A stretch of DNA of 64,000 nt from assembly GCA_928724745.1 (NCBI GenBank), contig CAKMXJ010000042.1, positions 124,001 through 188,000 on the forward strand, read 5' to 3'. This stretch comes from Anthracocystis setariae (Eukaryota; Basidiomycota; Ustilaginomycetes; Ustilaginales; Ustilaginaceae). Below are positions 24,170-35,137 of the stretch, piece after piece. Position 1 is the first letter of the stretch. Each line of letters begins with the position of its first letter. The notes beneath the pieces are model-generated. The model worked only from the letters and a program-made list of their open reading frames with translations, ran no database searches and was not told where the DNA came from. Made by a program: the position numbers and the translations under genes.

Positions 24170-27100
24170 TGACGCCGGCTTGGTACAAGACGATTCCGAA
24201 CTCTATGACAGCCACGATCGTACTCAAGATGACGCAGTCGACAGCTCGGACGATGACTCGCTCAACGACAAACCTCCCCTCCCCACCACCACCACCACCA
24301 CCACCACTGCTGCTGCTGCTCCATTGGCGCGACAAGCTCATGCCCGAGAGTCGAGTCTATCTGCGTTTGCAGGCTCGTTGGTCAAGATGGCCGCATCCTC
24401 GGTCTCGCTCGCGCGCGCCGACTCTGCACCTGTGGCGCCATCCAAAGACGCACGTCCACCCGCCTCGTCTTCCAAGCTGAGCCTCCGCAGCACGCAAGAA
24501 GTCACTTCGGGCGGCTCGCTCCCTGCCACCGATGTTGCCAAAAAAGTGGACAATCCCTTCGCCACCTTGGCTGCCGGCTTCAATGCTGGCTTCAACGATT
24601 TCAAGGGCAAAGCGGCGGCGGCGGTCGGTGACGTATTTGGCCAAGCCCAAGATGCTCAAGCCGCCGCCAATACTGGTTTGCATTCGTCGTCGTCAGCATC
24701 AGCGTCAGCGTCAGCGTGGACGCGCGCAACGCAGCGACAGATCAACAACGTCGCCTCGTCGCGCTCCGTTCCCAACCTGATCGCCACGCCATCTCGAGGC
24801 AGCGTCTCTTGCGCCTTTGCCTCGTCCTCCACGCTTCACCAGTCGGTCGCCAAGACCGAAGCCATCCTGACACTGTACAACGCCGATGCACGCCGTAGCT
24901 TGCTGCGCTCCAACTATTGCAAAGTGCAGACCCAATTTTTGTTGCTGTTGCAGGACATTTCGGCGAGGTTGTTGTTGCTGCCCAAACCGGCGCGCTTGTC
25001 GGCGTTGCGCGCCGAGTTGACTGCGCTCAATCATAAATTGCCGGCGGATGTGTGTTTCCCGCTTTGGTGTTCGGCGGATAGCAGCGATGGCGTACAGAGC
25101 GGCGGCGGTGCGCAGGGGGGGAGGCGCCATCATCGCGTGGTGAGGATCAATCCGAGCGAAGCGGTCGTGCTCAATTCCGCCGACCGTGTGCCGTACTTGC
25201 TGCATGTCGAAGTGCTCAATAACGATCTCGATTTCGATCCCGAGAGGAGGCAGAATAGGGAGACGTTGCGCAAGTTGGTCACCGAGGAGGATGTGCGTCG
25301 GCGCAAAGTGGCGTCGTCTTCGGGGATGCGCGGCACGTCGTCGTTGAATCAGGTGGGGGCGACGGGGTTGACGACGACAGAGCAGGATGGTGAGACACGC
25401 ACGAGTACGCCAGAGATTGGGATGGGAGATGGTAGAGACAGGGACAGGGACAGTGCGCGCATTTTGATCGATGGTGATCATATCATTCGGACGAGCACGC
25501 CTAGACCCGTATCCCAGCCGTTGACGCCAGCTTTTGAACAGGACGACGATCTTGGTAGCGGTGCAGTCGATATGCAACCTCGTCTGTCGCATATCTCGAC
25601 TGCCGACCATGATGTTGGTGTCGAGGCGATGGGCGAGGAAGAGATTGATCTGACTGAGCAGATGTACGGTTCGGATCTGGCTGGATTCGGTGGCGAGCAC
25701 GATGGGTCTTCGGAGGGAGACGACAACGACGAGGAGGAGGAGGAGGAGGATCTGGCGTCGAGAAATCGATTGCACGATACTGCGGCGTGGATCTCAGCTC
25801 CCGGGGGCAAGGGGGGTTCGAGTGGTGATGGGGATGCGCCGTTGGCGGCTGGACATCGTCGACCGATGAAGGAGTTTTCGCTCGACGAGTATGCCCAACG
25901 CATGCGCACCGCAGCCATCATGCTGTCGCAGTTGAACAAGTCGACCAACGCGCACAAGGCGCAAGCCATTGTCAATTACGGTCCCAACGTCAGCTCGAAT
26001 GCGCAGGGTGGGTGGAGTTCGTGGATCGTCCCCACCAATTGGTATGGTACCGCCGCGTCCAACGGTGCGCTCGCTGGTGCCAATGGTGCAGGTGGAGGTG
26101 GGGATAAGCCTGAGGTCGGTCAAGGGAGTGCCGGGGTGAGTACGCATGTTCGGACGAGCATCGATCCAAGTCGGACCTTGGTAGGTGGCGGCGGTGGGGC
26201 AGGGCAGAGTTCGCGGTTGGTGCATGCCGAGACCGAGGCGATTCGCAAGAGGATTATGGAGGAGATGATGGCGTTGGAGGAGGAGAGGATGAGGAGGATG
26301 AAGACGGGTGGGCGCAAGGTTTCGGCGTCGCGGGCGAGGCAGAGGAGGGGATCGATGGCTGAGGATGAGGAAGAGGCGGTTCAACGCGCGGTCAATAAGG
26401 ACGATCCTTCGGCGGCCATGTTTTCCGAATCGTGGGCGGCCAAGAAACAACGCATCCGTGCTTCGTCGCCGTACGGCCATCTGGCGAACTGGGACGTTTT
26501 TTCGGTGATCGTCAAAACGGGTGCGGATTTGAGGCAGGAGCAGCTGGCGGTGCAGTTGATCAACGAGTTTGGACGCATCTGGAAGGAGACGGGGAGCAGA
26601 TGTTGGGTTCGGTATTTTAGGATTTTGGTGACTTCGGAGAATTCCGGGTTGATGGAGACGATTACGGATGCGGTGTCGGTGCATTCGATCAAGAAGGAGG
26701 CGTATTCGAGGATGGCAGAGGAGGATAAGGCGGCGGGGTATTCGTTGTATGATCATTTTTTGAATGCGTATGGGCCGAGCAGCTCGACGACGTTCGCCAA
26801 GGCGAGGGATAGGTTCATCGAGTCGCTAGCGGGGTACTCGATCATCTCGTACCTGCTCCAGATCAAGGATCGTCACAACGGTAACATCCTCGTTGACAAT
26901 CACGGTCGGTTGATCCATATCGATTTCGGATTTATGCTTGGAATCTCGCCAGGCGGGGTCGGCTTCGAGGCGGCACCGTTTAAGATGCCGCAGGAGTATC
27001 TCGATATTTTGGGCGGCTTGGAGAGCGATAAGTTTGAAGAGTTCAAGGCGTTGATGCGGCAAGGGTTTAGGGATGTTCGGAAGCATGCAGAAAGGATTAT

Positions 27101-27311
27101 TATGTTGGTGGAGTTGATGGGGAGGGATAGTAAGTTGCCGTGTTTTGCGCTGGGCGAGTTGACTGCGGGGCATTTGAGGGATAGGTTTCAGTTGGGATTG
27201 AGTGCGAGTCAGGTGGATGAGTTTGTGGACAAGTTGATTTTGAGTAGTGCAGGTAGTGCTTTTACCAGGTTGTATGATATGTATCAGAGGTTGACCGAGG
27301 GGGTCTTGTAG
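23457..27311 (+). CDS. PIK1: Phosphatidylinositol 4-kinase, Pik1 type
   Basis: Type III beta PI4-kinase, 1284 aa. It makes PI4P at the Golgi and supports secretion and autophagy. The N-terminus (about 1-130, from MASLLLRLFHSDYFSPHLAL) and a later block (about 465-590, including HHRVVRINPSEAVVLNSADR) correspond to the lipid-kinase-unique and Pik1 homology regions. The kinase core begins about residue 1005 (GADLRQEQLAVQLINEF), has the catalytic loop KDRHNGNILVDNHGR (about 1135) and the metal-binding HIDFGFMLG, and ends in the helical tail YDMYQRLTEGVL. A His run followed by an Asp run (about 24120-24176) and Glu/Gly-rich inserts make it longer than the yeast enzyme. It has no introns. The start ATG has context AAACC-ATG-G. 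Confidence 0.95.
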
Positions 27312-27482
27312 ATGCACAGAATGGCGGTTGGTTGCATTCAGACAAAGTCGATACTACATACTGGGCGTGGTGTGATAGCTTATTATAATATATATGGAAA
27401 AAGGGGTGTATAATTGGGATCGTTGAGGTTGAGGCAGGCGCACATTTTGGATGTTGCTTGGCTACTACGAGGTGGAGGCACG

Positions 27483-28637
27483 ATGATGCGAATTCTATCT
27501 GGTCTCGACGTTGACGAGATTGTGCAGACGCTATCGTTGGCAGCGTTGCTGCATTCGCAAGCTTTGGCGTTGCACTCGTCAACGACGGAGGATGACTGTC
27601 CACGTCGGATGTCATTGTCCACGCCACTGTACACGCAACTATTCATGCCGGCAAGAAACCCGAGCGCGAGTGCTGGGTCGGTGATCAAGTGCGTATCAGT
27701 GCCTCTTTCGGCCAGTGGGATCCCAGCCGTCAACCTGCTCTTCGATGACAATACGGGGATCGCGACGCATGTGCTGAACAGTAGTACCTTGACGCCGCTA
27801 AGGACCGCAGCGGCAAGTCTGTTGAGCTCAGTGCTCGCACTAAACTGGCAGAGGCAAAAGGTGAACAGGGTGACGCTGTTCGGAGATGGTGCGCAGGCGT
27901 TGTACCATCTCTGGCTACATAAGAGGTATTTTACCGCCATCAACCAAGTCGACGTCATAGTGGGATCGCATAGGAACCTCGCGACGGATGAGATTAGAGA
28001 CAAGGAGGAGAGGTTTAAAGCATCGCTAGGATCGCTCATGCGAGACCTACAAATAGGCGGCATACAGTTGAGTTTCCTCAACGGCGCAGGTTCGAGGGAT
28101 AGCGTCAATGCAAGTGTGCAAGCTTCGTCGCTGGTGATCTGCTGCACTCCTTCGACTTGCACGCTGTTCGATTGGTCTACCAATGATCAGAGTCGGCATG
28201 CTCAACATTATGTGGGCGTTGGAAGTTACAAGCCGACCATGTGTGAGATCCCGCGGGGGTTGCTGGAATTCGCTGCATGTAGCTCGAGTTTGCTTGTGGA
28301 TAGCAAGGAGAGGTGCGGAGAGGAGGCAGGGTGTTTGTTGCAGGGGATCAGCAAGGGGTTTCTAGAGGAGAAAGGGGATGGGGGTTTGCAGGATGTGATG
28401 GTCGAGTTGGGCGATAGGTTGCCCGCTCACACAGAAGCGGACGGGCAAGGAGGGGTGGAGCGATACTTGCAACGACTGGAAGAGGAGGGACAGGCTTGGA
28501 GGAAGCAAGAGCGATCTGAATCGCTGGGGCGGAAGAGCGTGTTCAAGAGTGTTGGCGTGGGTGTGCAGGATGTCGAGATCACCAAGCTCGTCATCAGCCA
28601 TGCCGGTGATAGGTTTGGCACTCAAGTCGACTTCTAA
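27483..28637 (+). CDS. Ornithine cyclodeaminase / mu-crystallin family protein
   Basis: NAD(P)-binding amino-acid or imine dehydrogenase family, 384 aa. The start chosen is ATG 27483 (MMRILSGLDVDEIV, like the usual family start); upstream the frame begins only at a TTG. Family signatures are PLRTAAASLLSSVLAL (Arg107 region), the Rossmann turn VTLFGDGAQAL (Gly134-x-Gly136) and a Lys at residue 69 in the VIKCVSV strand. The family includes ornithine cyclodeaminase, alanine dehydrogenase and ketimine reductase (mu-crystallin), and the substrate cannot be told from the sequence. It is somewhat longer than the usual 330-350 aa, with a Glu/Gly-rich insert near 28300-28500. It lies 171 bp after PIK1 and 124 bp before the dynactin gene, all on the plus strand. 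Arginase, about 22 kb away, would supply ornithine, but no clustering is implied. Confidence 0.85.
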   Translation: MMRILSGLDVDEIVQTLSLAALLHSQALALHSSTTEDDCPRRMSLSTPLYTQLFMPARNPSASAGSVIKCVSVPLSASGIPAVNLLFDDNTGIATHVLNSSTLTPLRTAAASLLSSVLALNWQRQKVNRVTLFGDGAQALYHLWLHKRYFTAINQVDVIVGSHRNLATDEIRDKEERFKASLGSLMRDLQIGGIQLSFLNGAGSRDSVNASVQASSLVICCTPSTCTLFDWSTNDQSRHAQHYVGVGSYKPTMCEIPRGLLEFAACSSSLLVDSKERCGEEAGCLLQGISKGFLEEKGDGGLQDVMVELGDRLPAHTEADGQGGVERYLQRLEEEGQAWRKQERSESLGRKSVFKSVGVGVQDVEITKLVISHAGDRFGTQVDF

Positions 28638-28761
28638 TCCAAGTCAAGCCCAAGTGTTGGTCTCGGCGATATCACCGCATCAGAGTGTTGCTCTCTTATA
28701 TAATTTGGACGCGCAATTTAGCTATCTCGTTTGCCTCCTCCCTACCATCATCCTGTGTAGA

Positions 28762-29531
28762 ATGATATCTCAAGTGGACCCGATCACAGCGACTCAGTCA
28801 GCCGAGCTACGACTTTGCACACTGCACTACCTGATTCACGGCACCACTGTATCCACATCCACCAGATCGGTATTGGGTCGACTTTCGGACATCCTTTCAG
28901 CGCTCGACACGCTGCAACGCACTGGGGGAAAGTCACTCGCGCATTTTCTCGATCACTGGGACCGCAATGCACATCTCTTGCACCCTCTCTCCATCATCGC
29001 TGAGGATGAGCCAAGTTGGCATGAACACCAACAGGCATCTTACCTGCTCTCGCAATACGCCGAATTAGTGGATACATCGACACAGATCCAGAGGATCTAC
29101 CAGCTAGTGGAGACGAGAAAGGTCCTCGATGCTGATAACAACCGACTCCTCTCACGTAAGTTACACCCCCCAACCCCCACATCATCACCGCTGAGATATA
29201 TCGTGGAATTGACGATGTTGAGTATGAGTTTGCAGGCGCGATAACCGAGCCGAGACTCACCACGGTGCAATCGAAACACGTCGACCATGAAGTCAAGGCT
29301 AAAACGATTCACGAAAGAGTCCTCGCCCTCATCCACAACTGGAGCTCATATGTAAGTCTACCTTCCAACCAATCCCTCCCAGCCCAGAGTTCCAACCCAA
29401 ACACTAAAACCATCCGCTTCTCCCCACAGACCAAAACCCTCAGCCAAACCTTCACCGCCCTCGACGCCGAACTGCACACACTCGAACGTCAACTCACCAC
29501 ACTAGAGAAACACACCTCGATCGAATCCTAA
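28762..29531 (+). CDS. Dynactin p22/p24-like subunit (three exons)
   Basis: Small coiled-coil shoulder subunit of dynactin (DCTN3; RO-10 in Neurospora), identified by pattern. Exons are 28762-29155, 29236-29351 and 29430-29531, giving 203 aa. Intron 1 (80 bp) uses GTAAGT and TTTGCAG; intron 2 (78 bp) uses GTAAGT and CCCCACAG. After splicing, the C-terminal stretch NWSSYTKTLSQTFTALDAEL resembles the YNKTTMLLSKQFVQWDELL region of human DCTN3 as I recall it, and the middle (HLLHPLSIIAEDEP...YLLSQYAELVD) matches the family's central helices. Intron 2 is a multiple of three with no stop, so retention would only insert 26 residues. Divergence in this family is high, so the assignment is probable rather than certain. 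It is convergent with ATG18. Confidence 0.72.
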
Positions 29532-29578
29532 TGCGCGCATAAAAGTTACCATTTCCCCTATCCTCCTCCGCCTTGCTC

Positions 29579-29583
29579 TGTGT

Positions 29584-29615
<32 letters not shown>
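29579..29615. repeat. (TG)n microsatellite between convergent stops
   Basis: TG dinucleotide run, uninterrupted for 12-13 units from 29589 and broken once by TATG. It occupies the short space between the dynactin stop (29531) and the ATG18 stop (29618) and so lies in both 3' UTRs. Confidence 0.9.
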
Positions 29616-29617
29616 CC

Positions 29618-31075
29618 TCACTCCGCCCCACTCCCCCCTCCGCCGCCCACCGCTGACGTCGCATCGGACTCTGCATCCAACAACGAATACTCTGAGCGCC
29701 CCGAGTAATGAACAAAAGAAGAAGATTCAGATTGTTAGTCCAAAACTCAACTGCTTTGTGGATGGACGAGTTGGAACTTACGTTTCCTCAAAACACACTC
29801 GCCTCCATGCTCGAGATCGATATTATAACTATAAAAGTACCCTTCACTGGTCACGACCATCACCTGAGGCGTGGTCGCACTGAGCGCCACCACACTGCTC
29901 ACTCCGGGCGTTGGCAGCTTCAAAAACGCAAAATCCCGACTCGGCTCCCAAATCTCGGTCAAACTGTTCGGCAAATACCCACCAACACTACCGGTGATCC
30001 CCCTCCCCAACGCCATCGACCGACGTCTTAAACTGCCGGAAAACCCTCCCCCTCCCCCTCCCCCACCTCCACCCGCACCCGACTTGCGCGACCCGGCAAA
30101 CGCCTCATACCCACCCGACGCACCACCACCACCACCGCTTATCGACGACGTATCCGAGCCAGCGTCAAAGTTGGAGCCCGCCGGGCTGTGCAGCGTGGCG
30201 TTGCTGCCGGATTTGCTCGAGGAGGAGGAGGAGAGTTTGAAGATGTGCACGGTCTCGGTATCGGACGAGACGGCGAGCAGGGTGGAGACTGCGTTGAAGT
30301 TGAGGCTGTAAATCCTGGCGGCGTACGAGCCTCTTCTGAACTGGTGGAGCTTCTGTGCTGCTGGTACGCTGAACACTCGGATGACGGTACCCTTGTCGCT
30401 TGCGGTGGCTAGGAGAGTACCGGTTGAATTGAGCGCGAGGGCTGAAATTGGCGTCTTGTGCGCCTGGATCACATTGGTGACGCTCAACGAGAGCAGGTCG
30501 AAGATCAACACATCGCCTGCATTTGGCGAGCCACTCGAGGCTGCTCCCGAACTGGACGAGTTTGCGAAGGGACTGGTGGGCGAGGGAACGGGGGAGGGGT
30601 AGGCGAGGAAGCAGTTATCGCTGCTCGGACTGAGCGCGCAGATCGCCATGGGGTTGGGACTCGTCTCGATGGTGTGGAGCAGCTTCATGTTGGAGATGTC
30701 GTAGATGTAGATTTCCTGTTCGAGTACCACGACGAGTCTTCGCCTGTTGAGCTTGACGCCGAGGATGGCGGTGGGGAAGAGAAGTTCGCAGATGACGCTC
30801 TGTCGTTTGGTGTTGACGATCTGCAATCTGCGTGGCGAGGCATTGCTCTTGGGGTCGGAATCCGAGGTTGCTACGAGCGCGACGAGCGAGGTGCAGAAGA
30901 GCATTTCGACCAAGGACGTTGGGCCCGAGTTGGAGGTGTAGACGCGACCAAAGGGTTCGCAGTTGGTGATGCTGTAGCCGGTAGGTGTGCCGACAGCGAT
31001 GCACGAATGGTCCTGATTGAAGTTGACGCTGAGTAACGCATTGGTGGCCTTGTTGGGGGGGGTAGGAGTCGACAT
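29618..31075 (-). CDS. ATG18: Autophagy PROPPIN Atg18 (two exons)
   Basis: Seven-bladed beta-propeller binding PI3P and PI(3,5)P2, needed for autophagosome formation and vacuole homeostasis. Exon 1 is 29782-31075 from ATG 31075 ([20 protein letters not shown]) and exon 2 is 29618-29691, giving 455 aa. The phosphoinositide-binding FRRG motif is at residues 246-249. A Gly/Ser-rich loop (about 310-370) fills the usual long blade loop. The 90-bp intron has donor GTAAGT, branch ACTAAC and acceptor GCTCAG. Splicing gives [17 protein letters not shown], restoring the LKQYSLL-type ending expected of the family. Without splicing the protein would instead end about ten residues after the donor in [10 protein letters not shown]. 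It is divergent from ATG10 across 522 bp. Confidence 0.93.
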
Positions 31076-31155
31076 GATAGGTCGAGGATGCTCGCAAGCA
31101 AAAAGCAAGGGGGTCGGGGTGGAATGTCCAAGTTGATGTCGATGCGGATGGGGGT

Positions 31156-31201
<46 letters not shown>

Positions 31202-31597
31202 GTTATGGGTTGAAAGTGCCGAGTGAGAGTGAATTGCGCGTGGGCTCGTGCTGAGTTGCGTTGCTTAGGGTTGCTTTGCACTGTCGGAACCCATCCGTCC
31301 ACCGCACAAGCACGCACGCACGCACGCACGCACTCTCCCTCTCTTCTCTCTCTCTTTTGGGCACACGCAACGCATCCCTTCCCGATCCGTCGATTCTCTC
31401 TCTCTCTCTCTCTTTTCTCTGAGATTTATCAATGTTTCTCAACTCCACCCTAACAAATTGCGTCTCTTTTTCTCTTCAGGGTCTCAACTCGGCACAGATC
31501 AACACCTTTCTCTCTCTCTCTTTCTCTCTCTACTCCTCTCGCTCTCGTATCTCATCTTGGGCGCACTCGACCGTCGGCGACTTTACCATGCGCGGAC
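31076..31597. promoter_or_regulatory. Shared ATG18 / ATG10 intergenic promoter
   Basis: 522 bp between the two divergent ATGs. It contains a (GA)n tract at 31158-31196 (CT on the ATG18 coding strand, about 85-120 bp from its start), a GCAC tetranucleotide repeat at 31311-31333, and several CT-rich runs (about 31330-31415 and 31500-31540) on the ATG10 coding strand. Both genes therefore have pyrimidine-rich leaders on their own coding strand, as is common in fungal core promoters. No TATA box is evident. Confidence 0.6.
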
Positions 31598-31632
31598 ATG
31601 ACCAGCTTGAATGCTGTCACCCTGACATTTGA
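31588..31632 (+). promoter_or_regulatory. Upstream ORF overlapping the ATG10 start
   Basis: A 14-codon frame, MRGHDQLECCHPDI, starts at ATG 31588 in the context TTACC-ATG-C, ten bases before the ATG10 start and in another frame. It ends at TGA 31630-31632, inside ATG10. Its start context looks at least as good as that of ATG10 (GGAC-ATG-A). If both are in the mRNA, ATG10 would depend on leaky scanning. Confidence 0.4.
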
Positions 31633-32314
31633 TCAATTCGAGCGTCATTGCCATCTCTACCTCTCTGCCCGCGATCACAATCACGATCCAACTCTATCAT
31701 CTCATTCGCAACCGGCGCTTCTTTCCTGGCTCACCTACGCCGATGGATGGCAATGGCTACCACCTTGCCCTCCCATCTCCCCTGCATTCCACCCTACAGC
31801 TTCCCTGGCGAGAACCTTCCACATCCTCGCTCCCGCATCCCACAGCACGATCGATGCAGATTCCCTTCTCGAGGATGAGCTGCTGGAAGAGGAGGAGGCG
31901 GGTGGTGGTGGTGGTGGTGGTGGTGGTGGGGAAGAGAAAGTTGGGACGCAGGGGGTGGTCACGGTGACGCAGAGCATTCATTGGAGTTCGACATGGCGTC
32001 TACCTGTGCTTTACTTTCACGCCTCCACGTCGTCGGGCGAACCGCTCTCGCTGAATCAACTCGTAAATGTCGGCGTGGTACATGCAACCTCCACCCTACC
32101 CCCCAAGTCGGATGAAGACGTAGAGGGTTTAGGTGGAATCAGTGTCGCCGACCATCCAAGGACGGGGCTACCAAGTTTTTTTCTTCATCCCTGCAATACG
32201 GGTAAGGCTCTCACAGTGTTGCTGGAGGAGAGCGCTCAAGATCAAGAGGATGGCGGATATATCAAAGCGTTCATATCGTTGTGCAATTCAGCAATCGAAA
32301 TGCGTACTTTCTGA
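31598..32314 (+). CDS. ATG10: Autophagy E2-like conjugating enzyme Atg10
   Basis: E2-like enzyme that transfers Atg12 to Atg5, 238 aa from ATG 31598 (MTSLNAVTLTFDQFERHC). Family signatures are the strand WSSTWRLPVLYFHASTSSG (about 129-147), DHPRTGLPSFFLHPCNTGK (about 185-203) with the active Cys199 in the HPC motif, and the final helix YIKAFISLCNSAIEMRTF. Between residues 94 and 113 lies a Glu-rich then poly-Gly insert. Length fits the family. The N-terminal half is poorly conserved, as usual for Atg10. Identification rests on the HPC motif and surrounding strands; Atg3, the nearest relative, would be longer and carry a different Cys context. Confidence 0.88.
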   Translation: MTSLNAVTLTFDQFERHCHLYLSARDHNHDPTLSSHSQPALLSWLTYADGWQWLPPCPPISPAFHPTASLARTFHILAPASHSTIDADSLLEDELLEEEEAGGGGGGGGGGEEKVGTQGVVTVTQSIHWSSTWRLPVLYFHASTSSGEPLSLNQLVNVGVVHATSTLPPKSDEDVEGLGGISVADHPRTGLPSFFLHPCNTGKALTVLLEESAQDQEDGGYIKAFISLCNSAIEMRTF

Positions 32315-32818
32315 TTTTTCCATTTGCAACCATCATAGAGCCTTACCCAGATCAGCGGTGAAGGGGCGAGAGCTAGTTCTGCCGAGGAAACAACAAGGGA
32401 GGTAAAGAAACTACTCAGGCTTTCGCGCTGGATCATGGAGGAAAGCCGCAAAGCGGGTTGCTTTCAACTATTGTCGTGACCCGGCTTAGAGACCGTGAGC
32501 CACCAGGTGTCTCCACAGTTGAGGGAATAGCAAAGTTTTGTCAAAAGGCGCCGTGGCGCAGTAATTCTACTAGCCCCCAAAAAAAATCCCCGATTTGGGT
32601 GAGGGAGGTAAACAAATGGATCACTCTACTTTTAATCCCTGCTGAGACTTGGCGGGTTGGGTTCGAAATCGCCTACTGCTCCGTCTTTGAGGTTTCGGCA
32701 GTTGAAGCCAAAAGGCGCCGCCTTGCCTGTAAGGCGAGCGGGCTGATTTAAGCGAATGGAATGTGTCTTTGTGAAATGCGGCTAACTAGTCATACAATTA
32801 ATTCACCCTATTCCCATC
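32315..32818. other. Intergenic between convergent ATG10 and orphan gene
   Basis: About 500 bp holding two 3' flanks. No protein-like frame is seen. A segment at 32548-32670 has sequences resembling a pol III A box (TGGCGCAGT at 32554) and B box (GGTTCGAAATC at 32660), but they are about 106 bp apart and no cloverleaf can be drawn. GGCGCC occurs at both 32548 and 32714 (as AAAAGGCGCCG). Confidence 0.4.
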
Positions 32819-32912
32819 TCAAGCCTCCTGCTCCTCGTCGTCGTCTTCGTCTTCGTCGCTGAGTTCGAAGAACGACTCGAACCTTGCTCTTTGCTTGTTA
32901 CCTCTGATTGAC

Positions 32913-32944
<32 letters not shown>

Positions 32945-34933
32945 GGATTCAAACGTTACTGCGGCTAGATGTTGGATCGACAGCGAGGTCTGTGGTTGGG
33001 TTTGGGGTTGGGGTTGGGGTTGGGGTTGCAGCTTATCCTTCCAGGCAGGTGGCAATTCTACGACAACTGCACTTGCGCTTGAGATCTTGATGCGATCCCT
33101 CATTCGACCCAACAATATCCCTCTTCCACTACTACCACTACTACTACTCGTCGATGATTCGACACTAGACCCAAGTCCAAGTCCGAGTCCGAGTCCGAGT
33201 CCGAGGCGAGCCGATAGCGAAAGTTTGGTCGTCGGTTTCGTCGGTGTGGGAGTTGCAGGGATGATCTCGCCAAGACCTCCATTTTTACGAAGGATCCTCT
33301 CGTTGAGTGGGAGTGGCTCGACACTGCAGCCTTGGCTAGATTGTTGCACCATCCAATCGCCCAGCAAGCGTGAGCGTGCGGGTTCGTCGAGACTATTCAG
33401 TCGCGTTTCCGTCCCCTGCTTCTGTCGACGCACGCGGGCCACCGACTCTGACGCTTCCGCAGGCAGAGGAGGCAGAGGCGTAGCGTTCATCCGCGACGAA
33501 ATCGATAGCGGCATAGGAGCAAGAGACGCCCCACCGATCCGCCACGCACTTCGAGTCGGCTTGTTGGAAGCCCTGTCATGGCTCACACTGCTGGCCATCA
33601 AGCTGCTAGCAATCGACGAGCGACGTGTGCTTAGCCCCGTATCCGCACGTTCCATCCCAGGAGCGCTCAGATGAGCATTGTACAACAAGCTCGAACCATG
33701 CGAACCGATCGAAACATCCGCCGACACATTCGAGTCCGTCGACAGGTAACTGGCACCAGACGCGCGTCGAACCATTCCAGCCTCGTCACTGCTATTGCTG
33801 GCAACGGTATGTCCCAGCTCGGTCACTGGGCTCAAGGCACCATCGTTTGCGTCTTGACACAATAGCGTCGAGGTGTCAGCTTGGGTGCTGGCAGCAAAAT
33901 CGCCGTTGGATGCGGTGGTACGTAGAGTAGGCACTGTGAGCGTGTGAAGCATCTGTCGATCGTTGGCAGCGATGGCAGCGGCAGAAGCTTGATCTCGTTC
34001 GTCGTTGCCCAGATTTCGCAAGGCCTGGAGGCAAGCCTCGTGCATAGCGACCTGTTCCAGCAACGAGTCGTCCGACTTTTCGGCTTGCTTGTGCTGTCTC
34101 GGTAGCGAGAGCGCAGAGTCTTGAATGCCAAGCCCCATGATCTCGACGGAAGGTGGAGCTAGCACGTTGACGGGCGAAAGAAGCGGCGACTCATTTGGAG
34201 TGGAAAACTCTTGATCGATCGAGTGACGAACGGTGCGGTAGACATCGTACTCATCCTCATCCTCCTCGTCACTGCTGCAGCGTGCAAGCTCTTGCTCAAG
34301 CCATGTAGCCTGGTCGTTGAACGTGGGGCTGTCGGGCTTGGCGAGTTTGGACTGGTAGACGCGCTTGCGAGCCGGGATGGGGAAAGCAAGGTCGGCGATC
34401 GAAATAGGCTGACGCAAGTCCATCTCTGCAACGCCACCGTAGTTGGCGCTAACGAAATGGTGCCAGTCGATGGAGCCATCCTCGGAAAGACAGGGCGAGA
34501 CCTGAAAGTTGATGTGTGCGTCGTTCAACGAGGAGCTTTCGACGCCTGCCGAGACGATTTCAGTGGAGCGACAACAACGTTGTTGAGGCTGGTGGTGGAT
34601 CTCTTCGGCGATGCTGGTGCGCATGAGGACAGAGCTGAGTTTGTTGCGATTGGGCAGAGCGAGTGTGTTGGTGCGTGGACGATTGAGTTCAAGTTTGGCA
34701 GTGAGCTCGTCAAGTTGGGCAATCGAAGAGGTGCGAAGCGTGGATGCCGCCGACGCGCGTTGGACATGGTTGCTGGCACTGTCAGCGTGTTGATCGAGAT
34801 GAGGATCGAGGATGCTGGCGTCGCTGTGAGCACGGCGATGACTGGGGGTCGAGATGCTGACTCGTCGTGCTGTCTGGATCGTTGCGGTGGGCTCTTGTAC
34901 TTTACCGGCGATCGAGGATGAGCAAGAGAGTTC

Positions 34934-34964
<31 letters not shown>

Positions 34965-35105
34965 ATGGGCATGGGCGAAGAGGAGTCGGAAGCGTTTTGG
35001 AATTGCTTTGCTCGATCAGCCACGCTAACAGGGCTGAGCATGGATTTGCGCTTGGGAAGCGAGCTGGACTGCATCGTGGGCGTAGTGCTAGTATTTGTGC
35101 AGGAG

Positions 35106-35137
<32 letters not shown>

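Noticed and set aside
32430..32530. RNase P / MRP / SRP RNA-like fragments (GGAGGAAAGCCGC and neighbours)
   Set aside because: The conserved-region look-alikes are too close together and in no consistent secondary structure; similarity is within chance.
32548..32670. Possible tRNA or pol III gene (A-box-like TGGCGCAGT and B-box-like GGTTCGAAATC)
   Set aside because: The boxes are about 106 bp apart, the T-arm cannot pair over five base pairs, the D-arm is poor, and no matching acceptor stem or T-run terminator is placed correctly.
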